64,000 nucleotides of DNA from Prochilodus magdalenae (lineage: Eukaryota; Chordata; Actinopteri; Characiformes; Prochilodontidae): assembly GCA_024036415.1 (NCBI GenBank), contig JAMWET010007208.1, positions 484,501 to 548,500 of the forward strand, written 5' to 3'. The position numbers were made by a program, and so were the translations under genes. The notes under the pieces were generated by a model that worked only from the letters and a program-made list of their open reading frames with translations, did not search any database and was not told the origin of the DNA. How positions within the stretch are numbered: position 1 is the stretch's first letter; every line of letters begins with the position of its first letter. Shown here piece after piece: positions 10,271 through 21,689 of this stretch.

Positions 10271-12730
10271 TGGGCCTGTCTTCCAAGAAATTAGTGAAGA
10301 ACTACCATCCAGATTTGTTTGATTTTATGGTGACTGGAGGCTAAAGTGATCTGGAACTGATCATGCTTTGATCTATGCATTCCTTACTCGTTCACATTCC
10401 ATCTTCCATTTTTGACATTCTTTCCAAAAGGGCTTGGCAGCTCTTGTTGTTGTTTTTTTTCCACTTTTTTCCTTCCCACAGTATATATGCCAAAGCATTA
10501 AATAGAACTCTCCAGAGCAGGGGGTGGGGGTTATGTTCATTAATTGACACTTTACTGACTTTCTAAATATAAAATATAGACATTAGCATTATTGGATATG
10601 CACATGGCCATTGTTGGTTGCTGCATGAATGTGTGGCTAATTAACTTCCCAGATAGCTTCCCAACTTGGCTATGATAGCCATCGTTAGGGGTAGTTGATT
10701 GATTAGCAAATATCAAATCTCACCAATTTCACTTCATACAATCACTTTTAGGAAGACATTACTTTTTTTGTACAGTTATGGTTCCAGTGTAAATTGATGT
10801 TTGGACCATGTCAAGTCAGAGACGTTATAGAGACTTTATGAAGGCTGAAGTGAAGTGCTGGTATGGTACAACAGATAGCAGCACTGGTAAATCCTAACAT
10901 GAAATATTTTGATTGATATTTTCAATATCGGTGTATTGGTGAGAGGGCATTTTGAGCATATCTTAATATCAGACTGAACATGTCCTTGTTCATATTCTGT
11001 TGTAATCCCTGCTTTACACTGGATGACCTGGAATTGCCCTGTTCTCCTTACCGTATGCACCTCCTCTAAATGTAGGTGTTGAGGCAGTTCTGCTGATCTT
11101 CATTCCTGTAAGTTTGAGATGTGTTCTTGCAAATGTGAACTTTTTACCTCTGTGGTCTCATCTGTCTCTGGCTCATGGCTAATACACAGGGTGAATGAAT
11201 CTTTCTGTGACCTCTTTGTTTTTGGCTGGATCTGTCATTTTCCAACATCTGCTTTAATGATTCTCTGAGTGGGCTTCTTTGCCTCAGTGGTTGTAAATTT
11301 CAGTCCATGGTACTGCCACCTTGTTTTACACTATCCTTAAATATTTCAGACTAGCAGAACTAATATATGTCTCTGAACTCTTACTGAACTCTACTGGCTG
11401 CTTACTTTCTGTTTAACTCAATTGAACCGCGATGTGTTGCACAGATCCTGCTACAATGGTGAGCACAGGCTGTGTTCCAAATAACTGCTGCTTGCCCTAG
11501 GGTTGACCTAGGTCACCTTCCAGCCGTCTAATATGTGTCTCTTGGTGTGTGTGAGCCTGCCTTGTCACAGGATGTCGGTGCACTCATGATGGTGAGTGTG
11601 CACTTGGGCCACAGCCTCTTGCAATCTCCCCGCTGTCCTCCGTTTAGGAGGTTTATGCTGCCGCCCACCCTCTCGCTCCACAATACCAGGTCACCCACTG
11701 TTCACTGCCACTCACGCTCACCTTTGACATTCTCCCTCCACTTCTGTTGTGTTTTGGTGCAACAGCTTTAATGGCTGATCTTTCAATGCCAGCTTCATCA
11801 TTAATCTTCTAGGGTGTTTACCACAGCACAGCAAATTCAGAGGTGAATGAAAGACTCCTATTCTGAATTTCTGTGATGCGATATAGCGCAAAAAACAGGT
11901 GTGCAAAATATAAGAATATGTCTACTCTGAAATAATAGATGCAAACTGAGAAACATAGTCTGGTTATCATTATAACACATTCACCCCGCTAAGCTTACCT
12001 AATCAAAGACTGACAGACTAAAAGAACAGAGTTTAAATGCTTCTGAGTGACGGCCGGTTTCAGCCAAGAGTTAGGGGAGGGTTCACGGCAGCACAAGCCA
12101 TGAACAGGCATGTAATTATTAACCACAAAAATGTCTGGATTCTAATGTTATAGCTCTGTGATGATGCTGTGCTATGGTAATGAGTCCACTATGCCCAGGG
12201 AACAGACTTTGTTGTTCTCCTGTCTTAACACTGGGTTAAGTCATCCATGACTCTCCTCCTCATGCCAAAATTCCTCATAGCACAGCAACTGCTACTTCTT
12301 CTATCTGTATAATGATTAATAATGTGAGAGGGATTTATTTTTTAATAATTAATCAAAATAACCAGAATTTCTATAATGCTCCCTAATAAAAAAGGTGTTC
12401 TGATCAATATCTAGAGAGGAACAGTTTAACTAGACTAATGTTCTTTTCTAATGCTGTAATCCTCTCAAGGTATTAGATTTTCATATGGTTTTACCCATGT
12501 TTATAGTTACATTGTAGCAAATGGTGACTTAACTATGTTTATTGTGAAGCTCCAGCAGATGGCCTTTGGTCACGGGACAGTGTGACTGCCTCTTCTTACC
12601 AAAAATCTAAATCTATGCAAACCTATGCTCCACCATGCAGGGAGTAGTGGCCACTTCACTCTGTCACGCCTCTGGGTTATCCTCCTGATGCTGTCACTCC
12701 TACGAACTCTGATCCCCAGAATGGTCCTCT
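10271..12730. other. Stretch without a recognised gene
   Basis: Only short unsupported open frames occur (for example 11535-11771 plus, 10836-11060 minus), with no domain, splice structure or internal repeat that I recognise. Confidence 0.45.
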
Positions 12731-12734
12731 CAGT

Positions 12735-12990
12735 GAAGTTGTGGTCACATGCAAATGTGTAAAATGGAGAATCTTACACCTGCAAACTCTACAAACTGCT
12801 AAAACATTTGATCATGTGTCCTCCATTAGAAAAACACTGAACATGTACAGAGTTCATGGAAGGACGTTATGAAGGAAGCTGCTGCTGGACGTTCCACAGT
12901 GCTTCTAGGAAAATTGCGTATGGATTGTTGAGAGAGGAAGCAACAAGACAATGACACAACCAATGAGAAAGAAAAAGAGATCTGGGTGTG
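12735..12990 (+). pseudogene. Tc1-like transposase relic
   Basis: Plus-strand reading gives fragments such as ACKTFDHVSSI, then acatgtacagagttcatgga followed by aggac..gaaggaagctgctgctggacgttccacagtgcttctagg. That string resembles the linker after the HTH domains of common fish Tc1 transposases (..YGRVARRKPLLS..DVPQ..). Stops and deletions interrupt it; the DDE block is missing. Confidence 0.5.
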
Positions 12991-13455
12991 AACACTGTCG
13001 AGATGGTATGATATGACCCGAAAAGGGGTTGTGCAAGAAAGCCATTCTTGGCCTGCATATGGCCTGCCCTCTAGCCTCAGTCAATGAATATCAGTCAGTC
13101 CTTATCTCATCAAAGACAAAACTTGTTAAAGTGGAGTGGAGCCCACCTATTCAGGTGCATGGGACCCCATGCAGGAGAGCCATGGTATTCCAAGCTCCTA
13201 TGGAGACCCTATTCTGAGGCTCTATACTCACCCAGAAACCCACCAAAGTGTGTGAATGTACAGACCACCTGCAAAGGCAGCATCAGGAGAAGCATGTGGA
13301 CTTACATGGTGGAGTAACATTACAGGACTTATACAGGAGGTTCAAACTGACAAAGACTGGCCGTGAGACTGTCTCTGGGTCAGCTGTTTTCGTAACCCTG
13401 TTCCCAGATGTTTCTCTGTTTACTAGTTTCTTAGGTTTTGTTTCAGTTTGATCCT

Positions 13456-13793
13456 TGTGACACTTCCAGGTTTTCCTGGCTTCGCCTTTCCTCCGGACTC
13501 AACTTCCCAGAGGGCATCGCTTGATGACGTCACACCCACATGTCCCCAGTCACCCAATCAGTGTCGTTCTAGGTCTCCTGAGTACTAGCCCACCTGATTC
13601 CCATTAACTGCCTGCATTTAAGGTTCACCCAAACACTTCCTAATTGCGAAGTTTTGCCAAACCTCTGTTTGCAATCCTGAGTGGTCCATCCTGGTTATCT
13701 GACACTGTTTGGTCTTTGACTCTCGATCTCTTCTTCGTTCCCTTTGGCTTTGATCTAGTTTCTCTGTTGGCTTTCAGATCTCTGTTTGTGACA
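13456..13793 (+). mobile_element. Solo LTR relic of the gypsy family present at 30.5 kb
   Basis: From tgtgacacttcc the sequence follows the LTR of the gypsy element (30521-31052 on the minus strand): ctccggactc(a/c)acttcccagagggc, gatgacgtcacac, cccattaactg, gcgaag, gcaatcctgag. A TATA-like catttaagg lies near 13616. The segment ends tgtttgtgaca at 13793, just before a (TTA)n/(GTT)n microsatellite. No internal region or second LTR is attached. Confidence 0.7.
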
Positions 13794-13832
13794 TTATTAT
13801 TATTATTGTTTTTGTTGTTGTTGTTGTTGTTT
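13794..13832. repeat. (TTA)n-(GTT)n microsatellite
   Basis: ttattattattattg followed by tttttgttgttgttgttgttgtt, directly after the LTR relic. Confidence 0.9.
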
Positions 13833-14654
13833 TATATGAATACGCTATGACTGCTTTCCATAAATTTTTTAACATGCCACACACTACTCAACGTGATGTC
13901 TGCTTTTTACCTATATCTTGAATAATTAAATCTAATATTTTTAACCCTGCATCCATACTCTACTGTACCCTGTTATAATTAAGGATTAGATTTAAGAAAA
14001 TATACATAAACATCAGGTTCTGTGATAAGATGACACAATTCTTCGCTGAGTCCTGATACCATGCCCTGAACTGTGATAGGTGAATGAAATGATGCAAGAG
14101 ATTTTTTTTTTTTGCCCACTCATCTCATTTTACTCAAAGGATCTCACTATGCTCAAAGGATCTCACTCAAATCCCCAGAGGATTTTAATATCAAAGACTT
14201 TAACTAGCTGAGCTAGAAATACACACAGGTCAAATTACAGGACGCATTTACTTGCATCTTTATCACTGCATCTTTATCCGGCTCACTTGATCTCCCGCTT
14301 ACTGCTCGTAGGCGTTTCGGAAAGTTGTTACGGAAATCAAGGAACTGCACATTTCTCTGCCTGTAAACAATCTGATACATGTTTGCTCTTGCACAGAAGC
14401 TTATGGTGAGAGTAACACACACATCACTGCTGTCCTCATGAAGCATTTCAGTTCTTTATATGGTGTGAACTTCACACTGAATTAAGCGGTCCAAAATGAC
14501 CTGTGACGGGGGGGTTGATGTCTGGGTCCATTGACTCACAATAAGAGTAAATTGTTTTTTACTTGTCCTGAAATTTTTGTGGTTTTATGTTTTTACACAC
14601 TCATCCACAAAGGAAAAGTGGGGAATCAACCGACAGGAATGAAACAAAATGAAG

Positions 14655-14880
14655 TTTTGACTCGGCTCCGCATGTGATGTAAACAAGAACACCATCCACA
14701 AGTCATCCAGCATCATTGGCAGATGGCTGCACAACACAGGACTACATGGATGTGGACTGTTGATGACTGCCCCTAAAACCAAGTGGTGTTTTGCCAGACT
14801 GTCATTGAGTGACTCAGAATGGCAGCAGGTCATCTTCAGTGACAAGTCCGTGTCTGAAAAGACTGCAGTCTGCGCCAAGA
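14655..14880 (+). pseudogene. Possible Tc1-like transposase relic
   Basis: Read on the plus strand, fragments such as NTIHKSSSIIGRWLHN, TAPKTKWCFARLSLS and WQQVIFSDKS recall the linker and first catalytic motif of Tc1 transposases (W..V.FSDES). The Asp of FSD is present and the usual E after it is K. The frame breaks soon afterwards. Confidence 0.4.
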
Positions 14881-14984
14881 CAATGGTTTATTGACATGTC
14901 TGCCAGGGCTGGTGTAACTCCAGCTCCACCCCACAGCAGAACTGTGCGAGAACATTTGAGATGCATGGGATGGATTTTCCCCGA

Positions 14985-15185
14985 ACACCATTAGTAACCT
15001 CTATAGGTCCATGCTGAGACGTCTGGTATGTTGCGTTAGCAAACGTGGCGGCCCAACACCATACTGAGAGAAACTGCTTCCGTACGTGTAGCTCAATAAA
15101 TATTACTCATATCAGTCTAAATCTGTCATAGTTTATTGTTGCTGGTAACCTTTATCTTTCTGTCCAACAGCACTGCAACCCCACA
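14985..15185 (+). repeat. Dispersed repeat, copy 1 (copy 2 at 62295-62475)
   Basis: It shares with 62295-62475: acctcta..gctgaga(c/t)gt, gt(t/a)ttgcg(t/c)tagcaaac, ggcggcccaa, ccatac(t/a)gagagaaactrctt, gtgtag, taataa.tatt, atcagtc. Identity is about 75-80% by eye. Neither copy is in a coding frame. Probably a transposon end, of unknown family. Confidence 0.7.
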
Positions 15186-15194
15186 CTTCCTGCC

Positions 15195-15430
15195 AATTCT
15201 GGTGTTCTGTGGCAATGCCAATGAGGGGTTAAGGACCTTCTACGGCCTTGTCCAGCTCTCCTATCGTAACTGCCTGTCTCCTGGAATCTCCACCATACTC
15301 TTAAGACTGTGCTGGGAGACACAGCAAACCTTGTGGCAATGGCACATATTGATGTGCCATCCTTCAGTAGTTGGGACTACCTGTGCAACCTCTGTAGGGT
15401 CCAGGTACTGCACCATGGTACTAGTAGTGA
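15195..15430 (-). pseudogene. Tc1-like transposase N-terminal relic
   Basis: The minus-strand reading starts LDPTEVAQVVPTT, continues through a decayed HTH (INMCHCHKVCCVSQH) and then EIPGDRQLR. It aligns by eye with the intact N-terminus at 1-189 ([19 protein letters not shown]). The local open frame, 15261-15545, has no catalytic domain. Confidence 0.6.
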
Positions 15431-16400
15431 CGCTGACCCAAGTCAACTGCAGAACTAGTGAAAAATCAGTGGAAAGAGATGAGGGGGGAGAAAATGCCAA
15501 TGACCTCGTCCTTTTAAACCATTCCTGTTTTGGGGGGTGTCTCATTGTTGCTCCTCTACTGCACCTGTTGTTAATTTCATTAACACCAAAGCAGCTGAAA
15601 TTGATTAATGGCCCTCCCTACTACTAAACTGACCAGATCAATATCCCTGAAGTTGAACTGAGTTGATGCTGTACTCTGATTATAAAGTGTTCTCCACATA
15701 CATACATACAAAACCCCCAAAACACTGGTTAATCTGACCCTGTGGTTGCATACCACGGGACCTACAACTTCATGTTCTAGTTTGTTTTTTAGAGTTTCTT
15801 GTCCTCTTAGTTTGTTTTTTTCTGCTGCCAAAATACTGTCACCGCATGCTGACAAAGAAAGCACAGATTAGGAACTTTAATTAAGTAAATACACAATGCT
15901 ACACTATCACAGCGGTCCTTACAGCTGTTTGAGATATCTATTGTTCTTTAGACATTTGAGATGACAATTTTCTTTAGCACTTAGAAGCTGCCAGCTGATA
16001 ACAGAATCAGCTAGAGGTCAAATAAACAAACATGACTATGTCGATTTTTTCCCAGGACATGTCTCTAAGTGCTTACGTCCCTTTTTTGTTTACATGTATT
16101 TGCTTTACACCAGCTGATAAAACTGCACACAATGCAAATGTCATGTGATCAGGTGATTATGGAAACCTATGTCACAGTCTAAAATGTGCGGGAACAGAAT
16201 CTAGCAGTAAATTAAAATATCAGTGTACAGTGTCATTACACAGCAAACAAACCTTACAAAAGTGTATCATTTTGTTAAGGAAAAAAGAAGTGACGTAATC
16301 ATTCAACCAACAAGGCAAAGCTAAATATTAATAACAAGATATTATTAACACCGATCTTCCTCCTTCTTCCCACAAGTGTACAGTACCATGTATGCAAAAG
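15430..16400. other. Stretch without a recognised gene
   Basis: No domain-bearing frame was seen. The left part may be TIR of the Tc1 relic at 15.2-15.4 kb. Confidence 0.4.
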
Positions 16401-16410
16401 TTTTGGATCT

Positions 16411-16590
16411 TTAGATTGAAAGAGAGAAGCAAATGAATTGGCAATGATTTCTACATTTTATATTAAAATCACCAGTTTGTTTGGGGCAACAACCATAGCA
16501 GCATCCACAGCCTTCATTTCCAGGTTCACTTCTGTCACTGCTGCAAGTACGATTACAGTGCTCCCATCTCACTAACCCTAAAGGAATGCA
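16411..16590 (-). CDS. Cys-rich open frame, possible terminal exon (speculative)
   Basis: On the minus strand a pyrimidine-containing acceptor (attcctttag, ending about 16577) precedes an open frame rich in Cys: HCNRTC, GCGCCYGCCPK, then IKCRNHC and a hydrophobic end before TAA. Nine Cys in about 45 residues is unusual for chance sequence. I do not recognise the family. It does not fit the hepcidin, defensin or galaxin spacings I know. No matching upstream exon was found in the window, so chance remains a strong possibility. Confidence 0.2.
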   Translation of the reverse strand, partial: CIPLGLVRWEHCNRTCSSDRSEPGNEGCGCCYGCCPKQTGDFNIKCRNHCQFICFSLSI

Positions 16591-16689
16591 TAGAATCATG
16601 TGATGAATGTTATCAATGCTCACAAAATGATATTAACATTTTTTCTAAGCACAGAATGACAGCACAGCATTCTATTACATATGTTTCTC

Positions 16690-16815
16690 TGCATATGGCT
16701 CTTTTACCCATGGTCAGGACCCCCTCAGGACCATCACAGGGCAGGTATTATATGGATGGTGGATCATTTTTATCTCTGCATTGACACTGACATGGTGGTG
16801 GTGCGTTAGTGTGTG
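16690..16815 (-). repeat. Relic of a common fish dispersed repeat
   Basis: The strings accatcacagggcaggtatta, ggtggatcatt and cactgacatggtggtggtg followed by cgttagtgtgtgt match, from memory, a frequent fish repeat with stop-rich non-coding sequence, in reverse orientation. The class is uncertain. Confidence 0.45.
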
Positions 16816-16959
16816 TCAGTCACAGAAAAAAAAAAAAAAAAAGCTAAAGCCATGCTTGCAATGATCCTAAAAAGGAGAATAGAAATGTACAAATACTCTT
16901 TAGTCATGAAGGTAAATCTAGTTTGGGTAAGTCCCTACAGACTGAAGAAGGCTTTTGAT

Positions 16960-17210
16960 CATGTCCTGGGCCTGGGCATTTCTCTTTGGAGTTTACATGT
17001 TCCCCTCCTGTCTGGCTGGATATGCTCCAGTTTCCTCCAACAGTCCAAAGACCCGCACTCGGGTGAATTGGATATGATTAAATGCCCCCTAGGGGTGAGT
17101 GAATGAGTGAATGTCTGTTTGTCTACCTAGTGGTGAACTGGCGACCTGTTTCCTGCCTTCTGTCCAACTGAATGCTGGGATAGACTCCAGCACCTCCCGT
17201 GACCAGAAAG
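16960..17210 (+). repeat. LINE/SINE 3' tail relic
   Basis: The strings tttggagtttacatgttccc, gctccagtttcctccaacag, tccaaagaccc and ctgggatagactccagcacc are the hallmark order of a widespread vertebrate RTE-type LINE/SINE tail (known from memory). Decayed; no frame. Confidence 0.5.
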
Positions 17211-17465
17211 AATTAACATTCTAGGAGAGTGATGAGTGTAATTCGTGCTGAATGCTAGAGCACTAACTGCTAAGCCGTCTGTTCTCCTCCACCCTTTTTC
17301 CTGATCTTAAAAGTGAAAGTGTTTGCACGTATGAATTACATAAATCTCTTCTTTTTAAAAAACCTTACAACTTACAGCGGAGTGTGACATCACTACAGCA
17401 CATTTTGTCAGCCTGTTGTGGTACCCTATGAATCGCTGTTTACCTTACTCCTCATACTGTATCCC

Positions 17466-18062
17466 TAGGTTGGGGGCTCTTAACCTTTTTCACCACAAGG
17501 CCCATCTGATGATGACTATACAGCATAGAAGCCCACCAGAACACTAAAATCAACTTCGATAAATACATGTTGCCTTTTTCTCTTCTTAAGTGCTGTCACC
17601 AAAAACATAAGAACCGTGGCGCACATGGGAAGTTTCGGTCAGTCACAGAAACCAAAATTTGCAGTTATGCTAAAAATAATGTTGAAATGTCATATGTTTG
17701 CAGTGATCGTAAAAAAAAAAAATAGTAAAAACAAACCAAAAAAAAAGAATAGAAAAATAAAAAACAGATGCTATACTGCAATACATGTCATTTGCACTGA
17801 AAATCCACAGGCCAAGAAACCACTCCTATCAGTGGTTAACCAGCAGCTGAAGATGTTAGCCTGCTACTCCGACGGTTTGATTCATACGTGTGTATGTTTA
17901 TATACTTAGATTAATATAGTTAATATAACACTAATGTACAGTATATAATGTTTTCAGCCCACTACAGACTACTTCCTTCACCCGAGTAAAGGCCCATTCG
18001 CCACTAGAGGGTGCCTTATAGACCCAAAGGTGGTCCAAGGCTCACAGGTTGAGAAACCCTGC
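17466..18062. mobile_element. Possible non-autonomous hAT-like element
   Basis: The left edge ggggctcttaacctttttcacc and the reverse complement of the right edge aggttgagaaaccctgc are imperfect inverted repeats of the CAGGG..TCTCAACC type seen in non-autonomous hAT elements. The interior holds A-rich sequence (17710-17765) without a transposase. No clear 8-bp TSD was seen. Confidence 0.4.
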
Positions 18063-18920
18063 ACACAGTCAAGCTAGTTGGCTTGATATGCTCAGTCACA
18101 CCACATTGGGAACGCAGTAGTTCCCTGTAAGGAAAACAGCTGCTAGCCCCTTTAAGAGATGCTGCGTGGGAAGAAATGATCCACTGTACCACAAAACTTT
18201 CCTGGCTAACTCACAGTTGTGTTATTCAGTAGGAACAGGGGTATAAAGAAGTCTGATCCTCATAAACAAGTAAACAACATTTGGCCTATACTGTACTTTC
18301 CCTCATGCCTATTATACATCATCATCACACGTTCTTTTCTCTTGGTTTTACTCTTGTTCTCTGTTGTCTTTGTTTACAATTACTCATTACTAAGCTCCCA
18401 CATAGACCCAGTAAAACCCCACAATAAACACTGTGAGCCCTACACTCCTTCCAACCCTGCTCCTCCTCTGCTGACCTGCCAATGCCAGCTCAATTAATCC
18501 TTATTTTTAGGATTACATCAAATTTACCAAAGACAGCAGACCAGTTGATCATGGAAACACAGCTGCTGGAACTGAAATGTGTAACCCTTTTATGCACACA
18601 CACACAACTGTAAAATGCCTGAATTATTGGTATGAACAAGTACAAACCCTTAAACTAAAATAGATTTGTTCAAGGTCAAAGGTCAAGTTTTCATCATTTT
18701 TTTGATTGTCTTGTTTGTATTTTTTATGATAAAGATAAAAGCTATTCTTTGTCTGGTTGACGCACAGCCTAACTTTGCACTCTGTGCACATCTATTTTGT
18801 TCACAGAGATAAGAATGGTCATAGCATTACTCTCCCATTGCCATACTTTTTTATTTAACCCTTCCACTACTGCGGTCTGGTCAATGCCCTGATGTTGATC
18901 AATAGATCACATATCATAGT
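18063..18920. other. Stretch without a recognised gene
   Basis: Nothing with domain or splice support was seen; a short hydrophobic open frame at 18219-18497 lacks any supporting feature. Confidence 0.4.
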
Positions 18921-19016
18921 TTACATCACTGCCCTGATCTGCATCACTGCCCTAAACTGCATCACTGCCCTGATCTGCATCACTGCCCTGATCTCTCTCG
19001 AAACCCTCATCACTGC
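18920..19016. repeat. 18-bp tandem repeat
   Basis: catcactgccctgatctg is repeated about four to five times with small changes (taaactg, atctctc). Confidence 0.85.
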
Positions 19017-19165
19017 CCCCTGATTCTCTCTCCGTCACTCATCACTACTCTGATGTCGAACTATGATGGTCGAATGGAAATGGCTTCTAGAAATTTGTCT
19101 TGCTACCTCCTCAGCACTCATTTTTTGTTTTTTGTATTTATACAGTATATACAGTATATATTATA

Positions 19166-19448
19166 CTGTGGCAGTCATGGGCTGGAGGTTAGGGAACCAG
19201 CCTTGTGACCGGAGAGTTGCCGGTTTGATTCCCTAAACTGACAGTAACAACTGAGGTGCCCTTGAGCAAGGCATCTAACCCCCAACTGCTCCCTGGGTGC
19301 TGTGGAAGGTCAATGCTCCCGTGTGTGGGTGTTCAATAGTGAATGTGTTTGTGGGTGTTTCACTTTACGGATGGGTTAAATGTGGAGACTAAATTTCCCC
19401 ACTGTGGGATCAACAAGGGATTAAAATCTTAAATCTTAAAAAATCTTA
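19166..19448 (+). mobile_element. tRNA-derived SINE
   Basis: The head has tRNA-like promoter elements: an A-box-like gggctggaggtta and a B-box-like ccggtttgattcc (19220-19232). The body has cccttgagcaaggca and ctaacccccaactgctccct, shared with the fragment at 9.0 kb. The tail is a short simple repeat, taaaatcttaaatcttaaa. Such SINEs are transcribed by Pol III from the internal boxes and mobilised by a partner LINE. A separate SINE at 48547 has a different body. Confidence 0.75.
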
Positions 19449-19449
19449 A

Positions 19450-20080
19450 CTAGTGTGAAATATGAGCCATATTGAGTAAACAAGCAAACAAACACAATGC
19501 TATCCTATATACATTTCTTTGTTCATCTAAATCCACTGTGGTTACTGTGGGTAACCACCAATTTCTAGCCATGTGACCCTCTACTTTACATACATTCAGT
19601 ATTCAGTAGTTACAAGGCAAAACCACCACATTTTAGCCTTATAAATTGCAAATATTACTTAGGTTTATTATTATTTTTGTAAATTCCCATTCTATAGCAT
19701 GCTATCTACAATTACAAACTACAGCCATACATGCAAAACCACCGGGGATCCCCTGGTAAGAAGTTTTAGATAGGCTCCTCCAACAACCATGCAGACCCAA
19801 CTTTTGCTACTTTTTAAACTACTGTTCTTACATCACTTCCTGTGTGCTACCTTTTAAACTGTCCCCAGGACAACATTAATATTTTCTGAAAACTTAAAAG
19901 TTCCCTCTTTAAACACCAACGCAGATTGAGAAATGAGGAAAAACAGGTGGTTTCTCATAGTGGCCACCATGCTTCAAAAGGTTAATACACTGATGCAGTA
20001 TACCCAAAACCTGGCCTGGGTATAATAGAATACACACTGACTTCACATAGAAGTACACACATTGACTTCAACAGTACTGC
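19450..20080. other. Stretch without a recognised gene
   Basis: AT-rich unique-looking sequence; no domain-bearing frame. Confidence 0.4.
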
Positions 20081-20731
20081 CCTTATGAAACGATAATATA
20101 TGGCAATGTATTGGAAAATTTAGTGCAATATATTAAATAATAAAATGTCATATATGGGAAACAAGTGCATATATTTTGCATATATTTATATGGTGATAAA
20201 TATATTACAATATATTGTATAATACATAAGGAATTGCCGCTTTTCATATATTGTATGTATGGCAGTATAATATATATTTACTTATATATTGTAATATATT
20301 ACATTTTATATGTAATAGACATCATATGTATTTCTCCATATGTGTTTGCATATATGATAATATATATTGTTTTTATATATGTGAGAATATTTTCATACAT
20401 ACATGTGGCAATATACAGTATGTATGTATTCTCACATATATAAAACTATATATATTATCATATATGCAAACACATATGGAGAAATACATATGATGCTATT
20501 ATATATAAAATGAAATATATTACAATATATAAGTAAATATATTAGATAAATATATATTATACTACCATACATACAATATATGAAAACGGGCAATTCCTTA
20601 TGTATTATACAATATATTGTAATATATCTATCACTATATAAATACATGCATTTTCCATATATGACATTTTATTATTTAATATATTGCACTATATTTTCCA
20701 ATACATTGCCATACATTATCGTTTCATAAGG
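20081..20731. repeat. 651-bp AT-rich palindrome (MITE-like)
   Basis: The left end ccttatgaaacgataatata is mirrored by tacattatcgtttcataagg at the right end. Pairing continues along both arms: tgtcatatatgg/ccatatatgaca, aatacataaggaattgc/gcaattccttatgtatt, ttctccatatgtgtttgcat/atgcaaacacatatggagaa. They meet near 20406 around catacatacatg..tatgtatg. Arms are about 320 nt, near-perfect with small indels. Open frames here (20165-20443, 20432-20647) are mirror images of each other and are not genes. Confidence 0.93.
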
Positions 20732-20952
20732 ATGTAGATTAGATTATACATTTCAATAAGAGCAGTGTGTGTCATGGTTACAGGAACATGCAAAGGGAAC
20801 CATAATTAAAGAAATTAATATAAATAAAGACAAACTGATAAAGACAAACTGTCTCAACAGGATAGCAAGTTCTCACAAACACATATGGCCTCACATCCAA
20901 AGATTTAACTAAGACAAAAGCTAAACAGAGAGTCAACAGAGAGAAAAGCTCA

Positions 20953-20976
20953 AAGAGAGAGAGAGAGAGAGAGAAA
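20953..20976. repeat. (GA)n microsatellite
   Basis: About twelve AG units, continuing into gaaagc. Confidence 0.9.
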
Positions 20977-21599
20977 GCACCAGGAGGTGGGGGGCTAGAG
21001 CACGTGCAGTTGGGGTCTAGAGTACCAGCAGGTGCCGTCTTGAGTACTATCTAACTCGGATTTGCTCAGAGCACTTAATGCATATATGTAAATTAGACAT
21101 AGTCCACATACACAACTACTGAACCATTTCACATCAGTGCTATAATGCAGTCTTGGAGCGGTTAGACACAAAACTGAACACAGTGTCACTGCTGAGACTC
21201 AAGAAAAATACATAATGAAGCCAAGCAGAATTACTGTCAGTCAGGCCAAAAGACTTAAAAGTTCCAGATGTGCACCTTGTACTCATAACTACTGCACCAG
21301 CTTATTGTTTACTTTACTAATCTGACAGAATTACTGATACAGATATAGTAACACATATCTCTCAAGATAAGATCTGTTCATTTGGATAAGTTTCTACAGA
21401 CTGAAGGGACTTTCAGCCTTAGAAAAATAAAACCCTTCCCAGCATTGTTTTGTTGTAACTGTAACTCTTTACTAACTAAGCTAATATAACAATGAATAAA
21501 CTAACCATTCTTTTCAGTGTGCTGTAAAACAATCATGTTCAATGTATGAAATGTTGAATGTAGAAATGGGTGATTCTTGTCGTATCTAAACCAACCTCA

Positions 21600-21672
21600 A
21601 TTTCAAAAAAAGTTTTAGTATATAAACGTAAATAAAAACAGAATGCAATGATTTGGAAATCTCATAGATCCA
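21600..21672. repeat. Tc1-type TIR fragment
   Basis: tttcaaaaaaagttttagta and aataaaaacagaatgcaatg followed by atttggaaatctcata resemble the outer TIR of the Tc1 element at 37.1-38.6 kb (ccaaaaaagttggga; aataaaaactgaatgcaatg). No transposase is attached. Confidence 0.6.
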
Positions 21673-21689
21673 TGGTCATGGTTGTGGGC

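Noticed and set aside
15136..15627. 163-codon plus-strand frame
   Set aside because: Antisense to a Tc1 transposase relic.
20165..20647. Plus and minus frames rich in Tyr/Ile
   Set aside because: Mirror-image products of the AT-rich palindrome.
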